Of a stretch of 37,712 nucleotides of DNA, positions 23,062 to 31,714 are shown piece by piece (the stretch's first letter is position 1; the number at the start of each line of letters is the position of its first letter). Source of the DNA: CAZKGE01 sp964541695 (GTDB lineage Bacteria > Bacillota > Clostridia > Christensenellales > CAG-138); NCBI GenBank assembly GCA_964541695.1, contig CAZIRB010000010.1, forward strand, positions 1 to 37,712, written 5' to 3'. The notes beneath the pieces were generated by a model that was not told where the DNA came from, ran no database searches, and worked only from the letters and a program-made list of their open reading frames with translations. Made by a program: the position numbers and the translations under genes.

Positions 23062-23211
23062 AGGGGTCCAAACTGTCGGCTCGGGGGTACGCGTGAGGAT
23101 ATTCGTATTGAGCGCAGCGGGCGGCCGCGGCGTACCGGTACCCTGTTGCAGCTTTATCGCGGAGCGAATCCGCGCGGCGGAGAACCGCGCACAACGAAAA
23201 GGGGATGCCTG

Positions 23212-23895
23212 ATGAGTGCTGAAAAACTGGGAAACCTGCGCGTGATCGACCTGTCCAAGCCGCTCGACCCGGCGACGGAGGCGCGCCGATGCCATCTGTT
23301 CCGCTTCAACACGGGCGGGCGGATACCGGACTTCCACACGATCATCGACATCACGAGCCACCTCGGCACGCATGTCGAATGCCCGTACCACCACCGCGAC
23401 GAATGGCCGGACGCCTCCGCGCTGCCGCTGACCACGTTTTTAGGCCGCGGCCTCTACGTCAGCTTTGACGACGCCGCGCCCAGCGCGTACATCACGGCCG
23501 CGATGCTCGAGAAAGCCTGCGGGCATAGGATGCGCGCGGGCGACGCGGTGATACTGGATTCGCCGTATAAGCTCGAGCCGTTCACGGACAAAACGAACGG
23601 CCCGGAGGATAAAAGGCTGCTCATCAACGGCGAGACTGCGGCCTGGCTGCGCGACCGCGGCGCAAAGTGCGTTGGCTTTGGCGACGGCGTCTCCATCGAG
23701 AACCGCAACGAGGACGTCTGCCCGTTCCACGACATCCTGCTCGCCGAAAACATCGTGTTCCTCGAGGTGCTCAAAAACCTGGAGGAGCTGAGCCGAGACA
23801 CGTTCTTTCTGTCCTACGCGCCGCTGCCCATCAAGGGGCTGGACTCCTGCCCGGTGCGCGTGTACGCCGTCGAGGGACTGGCGGAGTTCTCATAA
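23212..23895 (+). CDS. Cyclase-family metal-dependent hydrolase
   Basis: 227 residues. It belongs to the cyclase/kynurenine formamidase-like family (PF04199). The family signature is visible as Ser-His-Leu-Gly-Thr-His-Val-Glu-Cys-Pro-Tyr-His-His (about 48-60; family form HxGTHxDxPxH), in which the usual Asp is Glu. These enzymes hydrolyse N-formyl or cyclic amides and related esters using a two-metal site. The ATG at 23212 follows AAAAGGGG; the longer reading to 23026 runs through the promoter and operator. It heads the operon with iorA, iorB and acd. If it acts as a formamidase or lactonase it could feed a 2-oxoacid into the Ior step, but its substrate cannot be read from sequence. Confidence 0.85.
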   Translation: MSAEKLGNLRVIDLSKPLDPATEARRCHLFRFNTGGRIPDFHTIIDITSHLGTHVECPYHHRDEWPDASALPLTTFLGRGLYVSFDDAAPSAYITAAMLEKACGHRMRAGDAVILDSPYKLEPFTDKTNGPEDKRLLINGETAAWLRDRGAKCVGFGDGVSIENRNEDVCPFHDILLAENIVFLEVLKNLEELSRDTFFLSYAPLPIKGLDSCPVRVYAVEGLAEFS

Positions 23896-24178
23896 ACGAA
23901 AAGAGGCGCCGGGCCTGCCGGCGTGCCGCGAGCTGTTCCCGGACATTAAATCAGAGCTACGGCAGGCCGACGCTGACCGCGCGCGACCTGTTCCCGCTCG
24001 ACTGCCGGCCCGTGACGATGCGCTGTGTGATGAAAGCGTCCGTGCCCGGCATGCGCGGGAGCGGCAGGCAAGCTTTGGGGACCAGAGCGGCGTCCGCCAG
24101 AACGGCCGGCATCCCATGGGCGTGTACGGCCGGAGCGGCACGCCGTTCTTCCGGCCGCAGGAGCGGCTGAATTTTTAG
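23896..24178 (+). pseudogene. Possible degraded or frameshifted coding remnant
   Basis: This 367-base gap (to 24262) has no intact gene. Codon-like third-position G/C runs in two frames by turns. One frame reads Ala-Cys-Arg-Glu-Leu-Phe-Pro-Asp-Ile-Lys-Ser-Glu-Leu-Arg near 23925-23965. A second reads Gly-Arg-Pro-Thr-Leu-Thr-Ala-Arg-Asp-Leu-Phe-Pro-Leu-Asp-Cys near 23960-24005. The first resumes as Gly-Val-Tyr-Gly-Arg-Ser-Gly-Thr-Pro-Phe-Phe-Arg-Pro-Gln-Glu-Arg-Leu-Asn-Phe and stops at 24178. No start codon or ribosome binding site fits. It may be an inactivated small gene of the operon or plain GC-rich spacer. Confidence 0.25.
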
Positions 24179-24262
24179 GCGAAGTTCACGGGCGGACCGG
24201 CGGCCAGGATCCGGGCGGGTCCGCTGAAGAAAGAGATATAAACGGAAAGCGGGGGAACTTGA

Positions 24263-26128
24263 ATGGCGATTCGGATGGCCAGCGGCAACGAGGCGGTAGC
24301 CTACGCCGCTCTGCATGCCGGGGCGAAGGTGATCACGGGCTACCCGGGCACGCCGTCTTCGGAGGTGATCGGGAGCCTGCTGAAAATGAAGGACACCGCG
24401 GGCACGCACATCGAGTGGAGCGTCAACGAGAAGGTCGCCGTCGAGATTGCGGCCACGAACGCGTGGGCGGGCAAGCGGTCGCTGTGCACGATGAAGATGT
24501 CCGGCCTCAACGTGGCGTACGACTCCATGGTCGGCATCGCGCACTCGGGCGTGATCGGCGGCATGGTCGTCTACGTCTGCGACGACCCCGGCGTTACGAC
24601 CGGCATGTGCGAGCAGGACACGCGCGGCTATGCGCTGATGACGGATATGGTCATGCTCGAGCCCGGCAGCGTGCAGGACAGCTACGATATGATCGTGTAC
24701 GCGTTCGAGCTGTCCGAGAAGATCCAGGCGCCCGTGTTTGTGCGCTCGGTCACGAACGTCGCGCAGTCGCACGCGGCGGTGGACATCGGCCCGCGCGTTC
24801 TGCCGGACGAGACGGCGCCCGTGGTCAAAAAGGATATCGAGAAATACGCCAAGGCGGGCGCGAAGATGTGCATGGCGCAGCATAGGGACTGCATCCGCGC
24901 TTTGGCGAAGGCCGCGGAGCTTATCCATGCGGACGGATTGCACAAGCTGACCCTTTCGGGCGAACCGGGCGGGCTCGGCGTCGTGACGGCGGGCGTGATG
25001 AAGCAGTACGTCGACGAGGCGCTCTCCCTTGCCGAACGATACGGCTGGAAGCGGCGGCCGGTGTCCGTGCTTCGCACCGCGTGCTCCGTGCCGTACCCGC
25101 GCGAGGAGCTCGACGAACTGCTCAACCACTGCGGCACGGTCGTCGCGGCCGAGGAACTCGAGCCGTATCTTGAGCGCGAGCTCTGCGTGCGCGCACACCA
25201 GTTCAAAAAGGACGTGCGCGTCGTCGGCAAGCTCGACGGCACGCTCGACAAGGTCGGCTCGCTGAACGCGCTGCACGTGGCCAAGGCGATCCTGGCCGCG
25301 GACGGCGTGGCTTTCCCGGAGGAAGCGTTCGCGGCGGGTGCCGCGGAGGCCGAGCAGGCGCTGCCGCGGCCGATCACGTGCTGCGCGGGCTGCCCGCACC
25401 GCGGTACCTATATGGCGATCAACAGCGCTTTGCGCAAGGCGGGCTATAAAAAGGACGAGGTGATCGTGACCGGCGACATCGGCTGCACGATACTCGGCAT
25501 GAACCCGCCGTTCGACACGATCTGGATGGAGATCTCGATGGGCGCGTCGATCCCGTGCGCGCAGGGCTTCGTGTACAGCGGCGTCGATAAGCCCGTCATC
25601 GCGACGATCGGCGACTCGACGCTGTTCCACAACGGCCTGCCGGGCCTTGTCAACGCCATCCAGCACAACATCGACGTGACCGTGATCGTGATGGACAACG
25701 GCTGGACGGCCATGACGGGTATGCAGGTCAACCCGAACACGGCGCAGGAGTTTCAAAATGGCGAGTGGCAAAACGTCGACCTCGTCGAGCTACTGCGCGG
25801 CACGGGCGTTTCGCAGATCTATGTGACCGACCCCTTTGACCAAATCGATATGACGCGCGTGCTCGGCGCGTGCCTTGCGCAAAAGGGCGTCAAGATCGTT
25901 GTGGCGCGGCGCGAGTGCGCGATCCAGTCGAACCGGCGCGGCGTAATTTACGCGAGGATGCGCGTCGATCCGGCTAAGTGCATCGATTGCAGGGCCTGCA
26001 TCCGCATCACGGGCTGCCCGGCGCTTTCCGCCGCGGAGGGCCATGTCGAGATCGACCAAAGCGTGTGCAACGGCTGCGGGCTGTGTTCCACGGTCTGCCC
26101 CAAGGGCGCGATCGGCAAGGAGGCGTAA
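24263..26128 (+). CDS. iorA: 2-oxoacid (indolepyruvate-type):ferredoxin oxidoreductase, alpha subunit
   Basis: 621 residues. With IorB it oxidatively decarboxylates aryl- or other 2-oxoacids to acyl-CoA, reducing ferredoxin. The N-terminal pyrimidine-binding domain has Gly-Tyr-Pro-Gly-Thr-Pro-Ser-Ser-Glu (26-34). The central domain has Cys-Cys-Ala-Gly-Cys-Pro-His-Arg-Gly-Thr (373-382), Gly-Asp-Ile-Gly-Cys-Thr (404-409) and the TPP-metal motif Gly-Asp-Ser-Thr-Leu-Phe-His-Asn (450-457). The C-terminus holds two 4Fe-4S clusters: Cys573, 576, 579, 585 and Cys602, 605, 608, 612; the spacing after Cys579 (five residues) is typical of IorA. The ATG follows a GGGGGAA-type site. It is coupled to iorB with a 4-base gap. 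Confidence 0.95.
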   Translation: MAIRMASGNEAVAYAALHAGAKVITGYPGTPSSEVIGSLLKMKDTAGTHIEWSVNEKVAVEIAATNAWAGKRSLCTMKMSGLNVAYDSMVGIAHSGVIGGMVVYVCDDPGVTTGMCEQDTRGYALMTDMVMLEPGSVQDSYDMIVYAFELSEKIQAPVFVRSVTNVAQSHAAVDIGPRVLPDETAPVVKKDIEKYAKAGAKMCMAQHRDCIRALAKAAELIHADGLHKLTLSGEPGGLGVVTAGVMKQYVDEALSLAERYGWKRRPVSVLRTACSVPYPREELDELLNHCGTVVAAEELEPYLERELCVRAHQFKKDVRVVGKLDGTLDKVGSLNALHVAKAILAADGVAFPEEAFAAGAAEAEQALPRPITCCAGCPHRGTYMAINSALRKAGYKKDEVIVTGDIGCTILGMNPPFDTIWMEISMGASIPCAQGFVYSGVDKPVIATIGDSTLFHNGLPGLVNAIQHNIDVTVIVMDNGWTAMTGMQVNPNTAQEFQNGEWQNVDLVELLRGTGVSQIYVTDPFDQIDMTRVLGACLAQKGVKIVVARRECAIQSNRRGVIYARMRVDPAKCIDCRACIRITGCPALSAAEGHVEIDQSVCNGCGLCSTVCPKGAIGKEA

Positions 26129-26132
26129 GCGG

Positions 26133-26735
26133 ATGGAGACAAGGTTTGATCTGTACATCGTCGGCCTCGGCGGCCAGGGCGTTTTGACCATCGGCGACCT
26201 GCTGGCGCACGCCGCGCTCGAGAAGGGCATACCGGTGAATTTCTACCCCACAAAGGGCATGAGCCAGCGCGGCGGCTTCGTGCAGGGGCAGCTGCGCTTC
26301 GGCGCGGCGCATATCGGCCCGAGCCTGCCGCCGGGGGGCGCGGACCTCGCCGTGGCTATGGAGCGCTCCGAGGCGCTCAAGGGCGTGCGCTTTATTAAAA
26401 AGGGCGGCGACTTCCTGCTCTACGACGACGTCTGGCCCACGGCGGCCATGCTGACCGGCAAGGCGGCGTATCCGCCAATCGACGCGGTTGCGGAAGCGGT
26501 GCGGCGCGCGGGCGCGCGACTGATCCGGCTGAACAGGGACGCGCTGCCCGCCGTCGGCGGCAAACCCGTGCGCGCGAACATGTTTATCCTCGGCGCGCTC
26601 GTGAAAAACACCGGCCTTGCCGGGCTGTTTAAGCCCGACGAGCTGCTCGCGGCCGCCAAAACGTTCTTCCCGAAGGGCGCGGAGGCAAACGCCGCGGCGA
26701 TCCGTGCGGGCTGCGAGGCCAAGGTCGAGGTGTGA
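26133..26735 (+). CDS. iorB: 2-oxoacid (indolepyruvate-type):ferredoxin oxidoreductase, beta subunit
   Basis: 200 residues, the gamma-domain partner of IorA. The N-terminal Val-Gly-Leu-Gly-Gly-Gln-Gly-Val-Leu-Thr loop (10-19) and Gly-Met-Ser-Gln-Arg-Gly-Gly-Phe-Val (43-51) are the family marks. A further stretch, Arg-Ala-Asn-Met-Phe-Ile-Leu-Gly-Ala-Leu, lies near 149-158. The ATG at 26133 uses AAGGAGG located in the last codons of iorA; the longer frame to 26043 is a shadow inside iorA. The acd gene follows after one base, so the three are co-translated and should be made in similar amounts. Confidence 0.93.
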   Translation: METRFDLYIVGLGGQGVLTIGDLLAHAALEKGIPVNFYPTKGMSQRGGFVQGQLRFGAAHIGPSLPPGGADLAVAMERSEALKGVRFIKKGGDFLLYDDVWPTAAMLTGKAAYPPIDAVAEAVRRAGARLIRLNRDALPAVGGKPVRANMFILGALVKNTGLAGLFKPDELLAAAKTFFPKGAEANAAAIRAGCEAKVEV

Positions 26736-26736
26736 C

Positions 26737-28764
26737 ATGAGCTTCGACGCGTTGTTCCGGCCGCGCGCGGTCGCGGTGTTCGGGTCGGTGTCGCCGGGCA
26801 AGCTCGGCGGCATCCTGATCGACCAGCTGCTTGCCGGCGGGTTTTCCCGCGTCTATGCGATCAATCCCAAGGCGCAGTCCGCCGAGGGCGTATCCGCGTA
26901 CGCGTCCATATTCGACGCGCCGAACGACGTCGATCTCGCGGTCGTCGCCACGCCTGCCGATACGGTGGCGGCCATACTCGAAAACTGCGGCAAGCGCCGC
27001 ATCCGCGCGGCGGTCGTGATCAGCTCGGGTTTTTCCGAGGCGGGCAACGCCGCGGGCGAGGCGGAGTTGGTCGATATTGCGCGCCGCTACGGCATCCGCT
27101 TCATCGGCCCGAACTGCGCGGGGTTGTCCAACACGCACCACGCTTTGCAGGCGACGATTCAGGCGCAGGCCCCCAAGGGCGGCACGGCGATCGTGTCCCA
27201 GAGCGGCGCGGTCGGCGGCGCGATATTGGAATTGGCCAACTTACACGGGCTCGGCGTCTCGAAATTCGTTAGCTACGGCAACGGCGCGGACCTCAACCAG
27301 ACGGAGTTTTTGCGCTATCTGGCCGACGATCCCGAGACGGCGAACGTCGTGATCTACATCGAGAACGTGCAGGACGGCGCGGCCTTCCGTGCGGCGCTTT
27401 CGCAGCTTGCCGCAAAAAAAACCGTCGTCGTGCTCAAGGCGGGCCGCACCATGAGCGGGCAGCGCGCCGCGCTGTCGCACACCGGCTCGCTCGCGGGCAG
27501 CGACCGAGTGTTCGACGCGGTGTTCGCCGAGTGCGGCGCGGTCCGCGTCGACTCGCTCGACGACGTGCTCGACCTGTGCAAGGGCTTCTCGTATCTGCCG
27601 CCTGTGAACGGGAAAAAGATCGCGATCGTGACGAACTCCGGCGGCCCCGGCGTGATGACCGCGGACCTCGGCGAGTCGCTCGGCATGGACGTGTGCGCGC
27701 CGGACGCGGCGGCGCTTGAAAAGCTCAAGAGCTTCCTGCCCGCGTGGGCGGGGTACAGCAACCCCTTCGACCTGACCGTAGAGGGCACCGGCGAGAAGTA
27801 CCGCATGGCGCTCGAGACCGTGCTGCGTTCCTACGACGCGGCCCTGTGCATCTTTTTTGGGCCCCCGTATCTGGATACGCGCCCCGTCGCCGAGGGCATT
27901 CTCGCGGCGTTCAAAAACAGCGGCAAGCCGATCGCCTGCGCGATGGAGACGGGACTTAACGCGGCAAGCAGCGCAAGGTTTTTGCAGGAGAACGGCCTGC
28001 CGAACTTCCCGTCGACGGAGCGCGCGATGCGCGTGCTGTGGCGCATGGCGCGCGACGAAAAGCGCCGGATGCGGCCGCGCGCGGAGAAGATCGCGCTCCC
28101 GAAGACGGAGCCGATATTCCCGGGCGCAAAGCGGCTGCTCGAGCCCGCCGCCATGGAGCTGCTGGCAAAAAACGGCGTCGCGTCGCCGCCGTTCCGGTTC
28201 ATTGCGGACGCGGCGGACGCCGGAGCCGCCTGCGCGGCGCTGGGCTTCCCCGTCGCGATGAAGGTCGTCTCGCCGAAGGTGCTGCACAAGTCCGACCGCG
28301 GCGGCGTGCGGCTGAACGTAGGCGGCGAGGCCGAGGCGCGGCGCGTATTCTGCGACATGGCCGAACAATTCGCGGGCGACGATTTCCGCGGCGTGATCGC
28401 GTATCCGATGCTATCCGGCGGGCACGAGGTCATGATCGGCGTCACGCGCGACAAGCAGTTCGGGCCGATCGTCGCGTTCGGACTCGGCGGCATCTACACC
28501 GAGGTGCTGCGCGACGTCGTGCTGCACACCGCGCCCGTCACCGTGAGCGAGGCGGAGGGGATGATCCGCGGCATCCGCGCGTTTCCGATCCTCGACGGCG
28601 CGCGCGGACAGAAAAAGGCGGACATCGGCGCGCTCGCGCGCATGATCGCCGCCGTGTCGCTGCTGCCGCTGCGCTACCCCGACCTCGCCGAGGCGGATTT
28701 TAACCCCGTGTTCGTGTTCCCCGAAGGGCAGGGCGCGGTGGTTGCGGACGTGAGGCTGCTGTAG
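26737..28764 (+). CDS. ADP-forming acyl-CoA synthetase (fused alpha-beta)
   Basis: 675 residues. It converts acyl-CoA, ADP and phosphate to the free acid, CoA and ATP, thereby conserving energy from the Ior product. Domain order: CoA-binding Rossmann domain (about 1-130, with Phe-Gly-Ser-Val-Ser-Pro-Gly-Lys-Leu-Gly), two succinyl-CoA-ligase-like flavodoxin domains (about 145-440, with Gly-Pro-Asn-Cys-Ala-Gly, Ser-Gln-Ser-Gly-Ala-Val-Gly-Gly and Ser-His-Thr-Gly-Ser-Leu-Ala-Gly containing the probable phospho-His), and a C-terminal ATP-grasp domain (about 455-675, with His-Lys-Ser-Asp-Arg-Gly-Gly-Val and Gly-Leu-Gly-Gly-Ile-Tyr-Thr-Glu). The ATG at 26737 follows the iorB stop by one base. A terminator follows at 28810. 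Substrate range (acetyl, aryl-acetyl or other) is not shown. Confidence 0.92.
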   Translation: MSFDALFRPRAVAVFGSVSPGKLGGILIDQLLAGGFSRVYAINPKAQSAEGVSAYASIFDAPNDVDLAVVATPADTVAAILENCGKRRIRAAVVISSGFSEAGNAAGEAELVDIARRYGIRFIGPNCAGLSNTHHALQATIQAQAPKGGTAIVSQSGAVGGAILELANLHGLGVSKFVSYGNGADLNQTEFLRYLADDPETANVVIYIENVQDGAAFRAALSQLAAKKTVVVLKAGRTMSGQRAALSHTGSLAGSDRVFDAVFAECGAVRVDSLDDVLDLCKGFSYLPPVNGKKIAIVTNSGGPGVMTADLGESLGMDVCAPDAAALEKLKSFLPAWAGYSNPFDLTVEGTGEKYRMALETVLRSYDAALCIFFGPPYLDTRPVAEGILAAFKNSGKPIACAMETGLNAASSARFLQENGLPNFPSTERAMRVLWRMARDEKRRMRPRAEKIALPKTEPIFPGAKRLLEPAAMELLAKNGVASPPFRFIADAADAGAACAALGFPVAMKVVSPKVLHKSDRGGVRLNVGGEAEARRVFCDMAEQFAGDDFRGVIAYPMLSGGHEVMIGVTRDKQFGPIVAFGLGGIYTEVLRDVVLHTAPVTVSEAEGMIRGIRAFPILDGARGQKKADIGALARMIAAVSLLPLRYPDLAEADFNPVFVFPEGQGAVVADVRLL

Positions 28765-28809
28765 GGCGGGGGACGGAGGAACGGACGGGAATTTGGGTGG
28801 GATGGATTT

Positions 28810-28834
28810 GCGGGGGCGGGGCCCCCGCTTTTTT
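28810..28834 (+). terminator. Intrinsic terminator of the cyclase-iorAB-acd operon
   Basis: Perfect 8-bp stem GCGGGGGC (28810-28817) with GCCCCCGC (28821-28828), loop GGG, followed by six T (28829-28834). Confidence 0.9.
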
Positions 28835-28888
28835 GTGGAGGTTGCGGGGTGTGCTTTCTTTTTACGGGGACTCTGCCCCTGCACCTCG

Positions 28889-28911
28889 CCAAAGGGGGAG
28901 ACCCCCTTTGG
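28889..28911. repeat. Solo copy of the CCAAAGGGGG/CCCCCTTTGG palindrome
   Basis: Arms CCAAAGGGGG (28889-28898) and CCCCCTTTGG (28902-28911) with loop AGA, followed by AAACCCAAA. It is the same element as in the repeats at 1-330 and 5919-6514, here without the longer module. Confidence 0.8.
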
Positions 28912-28961
28912 AAACCCAAACAGGGGAGAGTTTTTATTCTTGCATCCTGCAGAAAGGGATT

Positions 28962-28983
28962 CTCAAGGGACTTGTCCCTTGAG
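28962..28983 (-). terminator. Stem-loop after the TetR-linked membrane protein gene
   Basis: CTCAAGGGA (28962-28970) pairs with TCCCTTGAG (28975-28983) around CTTG. Only a poor T-run follows on minus, so termination by it is tentative. Confidence 0.45.
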
Positions 28984-29003
28984 CGGGTGCGCCCGGCGTC
29001 CCC

Positions 29004-29606
29004 TTACAGGTCCTCCTCCGTTCCGTGATTGCTGCGGGCAATCTCTTTTTTACGCAGCCTGCGAACGGCGAGGAGAACCAGGGCGACGCAGACGGCGAGT
29101 CCTACGGCTGCGGGTGCGAGCACCGCGCGTCCAGACGCGCCGCCGAACGCCGCGCTCCAAAGGACCTTGGCCACCGCGATCAGCACGAGCACGGCGATGC
29201 CGAGATACAGGCTGCGCTTCCAGAACGCCGCGGCCAGCGCGGCGAGCGAGCCGGGGACCAGGCAGGCCGTCAGTATCTTTGCCGAATTCCAGCCGCCGGT
29301 GAGATAGTCCCGCTCCATTTTCAAAAATGCCTGCACCCCGGCGCTGACGGACGCCGGCTTTGGGAAGAAGAACATGCTGGCCAGCAGCAAAAACAGCGTG
29401 CCGCCGATACCGGCAAAGCTGTGCCGGTAGGCGAAATAGCAGAATGGAATCAAAAACAGCGGCCGGATATACCAGCTGAACTGGTTTTGATGGCGCGCAA
29501 ACGCCCAATCGAAAAAGGCGCGGTTTGCCGCCATCAGAGCGATCAGCGCCGCGATGGCGACAAAAAAGAGAAGCGCAAGCAGGCGGTCGATGCGTTTATG
29601 ATTCAT
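29004..29606 (-). CDS. Multi-spanning membrane protein linked to a TetR regulator
   Basis: 200 residues. About six hydrophobic segments: near 8-28, 45-60, 64-82, 108-127, 130-150 and 160-182, with a basic end (Arg-Arg-Leu-Arg-Lys-Lys). No family motif is recognised. Its ATG (29606) overlaps the TetR stop (29603-29605) as ATGA, so the two are translationally coupled and the TetR protein probably controls this gene and itself. Proteins in that arrangement are often small exporters or stress-related membrane proteins, but nothing here shows a transport function. Confidence 0.75.
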   Translation of the reverse strand: MNHKRIDRLLALLFFVAIAALIALMAANRAFFDWAFARHQNQFSWYIRPLFLIPFCYFAYRHSFAGIGGTLFLLLASMFFFPKPASVSAGVQAFLKMERDYLTGGWNSAKILTACLVPGSLAALAAAFWKRSLYLGIAVLVLIAVAKVLWSAAFGGASGRAVLAPAAVGLAVCVALVLLAVRRLRKKEIARSNHGTEEDL

Positions 29607-30241
29607 GACGATTCCTTCTTTGCATTCTGTATGCCGAGCCCGTTTTGCAGCATGTCCACGTACAGGTCCAGATCGGCGAGCAGCCGCTGCTGCTGCGGCT
29701 CGTGCTCCGCCGCAAAAACCTCCTCAAAACCGGAAAACAGGTAATTCAGCGCCCGAACCAGAAACGCACGCGGAAAGCCGCCGCGCATCTCGTTCCTCGC
29801 GAGGGCTTCGTCGACCATTTCGGCAAGCAGCCCGGCCGTGTCCGTGCCGAACCGCTGCCTGACCGCGCAAAGGATCTGCGAATCCTGCTCGCGCAGCAGC
29901 ATTCGGCTCAGGGCCTGATACTGCGGATGCAGGACCGCAAACTCCGTCGCGTAGGCTGCCTGAAGCCGGAACTTTGCAAATATATCTCCGTGCGCGAAGA
30001 TTTCGCGGTCCTTTTCCGCCCGTTGTCGAATATAAACCCATTTGGCGTTAAACGCATGTTCCAGCACAAAGAGGTACAGCGCCTGTTTGTCAGCAAAATG
30101 GTGGTAAAACACCCCTTTACTGATGCGGGCTTCCTCCAAAATTGCGTTCAGCGATGCGGCCTTATAGCTGGCCCGGCAGAATTCCGTAAGCGCAGCTTGC
30201 ATCAGTTCCGCCTCGCGCGAAAAGCGCTTTTTGGTTCTCAC
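29603..30241 (-). CDS. TetR-family transcriptional regulator
   Basis: 212 residues. The N-terminal helix-turn-helix is clear: Ala-Ala-Leu-Thr-Glu-Phe-Cys, Ala-Ser-Leu-Asn-Ala-Ile and Ile-Ser-Lys-Gly-Val-Phe-Tyr-His-His-Phe-Ala-Asp-Lys-Gln-Ala-Leu (about 40-55), the usual TetR recognition segment. The rest is helical ligand domain with no recognisable ligand. The start is GTG (30241-30239), four bases after AAGGAGC. A palindrome overlapping its promoter (30256-30271) indicates autorepression. It forms an operon with the overlapping membrane protein gene. Confidence 0.92.
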   Translation of the reverse strand: MRTKKRFSREAELMQAALTEFCRASYKAASLNAILEEARISKGVFYHHFADKQALYLFVLEHAFNAKWVYIRQRAEKDREIFAHGDIFAKFRLQAAYATEFAVLHPQYQALSRMLLREQDSQILCAVRQRFGTDTAGLLAEMVDEALARNEMRGGFPRAFLVRALNYLFSGFEEVFAAEHEPQQQRLLADLDLYVDMLQNGLGIQNAKKESS

Positions 30242-30255
30242 AGATGCTCCTTAAC

Positions 30256-30271
30256 TAGACCATACGGTCTA
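30256..30271. promoter_or_regulatory. TetR-type operator
   Basis: TAGACCATACGGTCTA: perfect 6-bp arms TAGACC/GGTCTA around ATAC, a common TetR operator shape. It lies six bases downstream of the minus-strand -10 box and 14 bases before the TetR start. Confidence 0.85.
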
Positions 30272-30277
30272 ATTATC

Positions 30278-30306
30278 ATTGTAGCGGGATTGCTATACTT
30301 TGTCAA
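30278..30306 (-). promoter_or_regulatory. Promoter of the TetR-membrane protein operon
   Basis: Minus-strand TTGACA (complement at 30301-30306), 17-base spacer, TACAAT (complement at 30278-30283). Confidence 0.85.
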
Positions 30307-30362
30307 CGGGACGTACGGAGAGATACGACCGCATCTTTTGCTGGCTGAATCCGCCGCAGCGA

Positions 30363-30392
30363 TTGCCGCAGCCCGCCGCGCTATGGTATGAT
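30363..30392 (+). promoter_or_regulatory. Probable promoter of the GH1 gene
   Basis: TTGCCG (30363-30368), 18-base spacer, TATGAT (30387-30392) preceded by TGG, an extended -10. It lies 30 bases before the GH1 start, so the leader is very short. Confidence 0.5.
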
Positions 30393-30421
30393 GGAAAAAA
30401 CCGGTTTGGGAGGGGCGCAAT

Positions 30422-31714
30422 ATGCCGTTTCAGCTTCCGGGCGGTTTCGCGCTGGGCGTTGCGTCTGCGGCGACGCAGATCGAGGGCGGGGACCGGAACA
30501 ACAGCTGGTACGACTGGTATCAAAAGGGGCGCATCAAGGACGGCCTGGACCCGTCGGTCGCGACGGAGCACTACGCGCGCTACGAGGCCGACGCCGCGCT
30601 GATGGCTAAGCTTGGCATCCGGCATTACCGGCTGGGCATCGAGTGGTCGAGGCTGGAGCCGGAGCGCGGCGTGTACGATCAGGCGGCGTTTGCGCACTAC
30701 CGCGACGAGCTGGCGCTGCTGCGGTCCCTGGGCATAGAGCCGCTTTTGACGTTGCATCATTTTACGAACCCGCTGTGGTTTGAACGCATGGGCGCGTTCC
30801 TGCACCCGGAGAGCGCGGAGATTTTCCTGCGCTTTGTTGAAAAGGTCGTCGCCGAGCTGGGCGGCCTCGTCGGCGAGTACATCACGATCAACGAGCCGAA
30901 CGTCTACGCGACCCTCGGCTACTTCTTCGGCGAGTGGCCGCCGGGGAGGAAATCGCTGACCGAGACGCTGCGCGTGATGAACCGCCTGTGCGAATGCCAC
31001 GTGCGCGCCTATCGGCTGATCCACCGCCTGCGCGAAGCGCGCGGCTATACGGACACGAAGGTCGGCTACGCGCACCACATGCGCGCGTTCGTGCCGATGA
31101 ACAAAAAGAGCGCGGCCGACCGGCTCTGCACGCCCATTTTAAACCGCTTATTCCAATCCGCTATCTCCAAGTCGTTTTTAACGGGCAGGGCCTGCTTCCC
31201 GCTTGCGCGCGTACGCGGCGCGGGAAAAGGGCCGTTCTGCGACTTCCACGCGGTCAACTACTACAGCCGCACGGCGGTGTCGGGCTTTAACACGGGCTTT
31301 TTGCCGAACGTCCCGGTCAATGACCTCGGCTGGGAGATCTATCCCGCGGGCATCGCGCTCTGCGCCAAAGAACTGCACGCGCTTTGCGAGCTGCCGATCT
31401 ACATCACCGAGAACGGCGCCTGCGACAATACCGACGCGTTCCGCAGCCGCTACATCGCGGAGCACCTGCATGCGCTGGTTGAAAGCGGCCTGCCGGTTGT
31501 GCGCTATTACCACTGGTGCTTTACCGATAACTTCGAGTGGCTCGAGGGCGGCAGCGCGCGCTTCGGGCTCGTGCACGTCGACTACGCCACGCAGGCGCGC
31601 ACGGTCAAGTCGAGCGGCCGCTTCTACGCCGAACTGATCGAAAACGGCGGCGTGACGGAGCAGATGGAGCGCGCGTACTGCCAAACGGAGTACCCGACGA
31701 ACGCACAATCATAA
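30422..31714 (+). CDS. GH1-family beta-glycosidase
   Basis: 430 residues, a single TIM-barrel GH1 enzyme that hydrolyses beta-glucosides, beta-galactosides or their 6-phosphates. The acid/base Glu158 is in Thr-Ile-Asn-Glu-Pro-Asn and the nucleophile Glu330 in Ile-Thr-Glu-Asn-Gly. The N-terminus has Gly-Val-Ala-Ser-Ala-Ala-Thr-Gln-Ile-Glu-Gly and the C-terminus Asp-Asn-Phe-Glu-Trp-Leu-Glu-Gly, whose Glu contacts unphosphorylated sugars. That favours a true beta-glucosidase over a phospho-enzyme, in keeping with the neighbouring proton/cation symporter rather than a PTS. No signal peptide: cytoplasmic. GGGAGGGG precedes the ATG. The symporter gene follows after 104 bases. Confidence 0.93.
   Translation: MPFQLPGGFALGVASAATQIEGGDRNNSWYDWYQKGRIKDGLDPSVATEHYARYEADAALMAKLGIRHYRLGIEWSRLEPERGVYDQAAFAHYRDELALLRSLGIEPLLTLHHFTNPLWFERMGAFLHPESAEIFLRFVEKVVAELGGLVGEYITINEPNVYATLGYFFGEWPPGRKSLTETLRVMNRLCECHVRAYRLIHRLREARGYTDTKVGYAHHMRAFVPMNKKSAADRLCTPILNRLFQSAISKSFLTGRACFPLARVRGAGKGPFCDFHAVNYYSRTAVSGFNTGFLPNVPVNDLGWEIYPAGIALCAKELHALCELPIYITENGACDNTDAFRSRYIAEHLHALVESGLPVVRYYHWCFTDNFEWLEGGSARFGLVHVDYATQARTVKSSGRFYAELIENGGVTEQMERAYCQTEYPTNAQS

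Larger units (their letters stand above)
22810..23211. other. Gap between the LacI gene and the cyclase gene
   Basis: No gene. It holds the LacI terminator (22947-22973), then the cyclase-operon promoter (23007-23035) and operator (23046-23061), then a ~150-base leader (23062-23211) in which I see no riboswitch or terminator. Confidence 0.6.

Noticed and set aside
23957..25771. A 604-residue minus-strand frame opposite iorA
   Set aside because: His/Arg/Val-rich antisense shadow of iorA codons; iorA has full cofactor motifs.
28793..29302. Plus-strand frame over the terminator and repeat after acd
   Set aside because: It begins in the terminator stem and runs antisense to the membrane protein gene.
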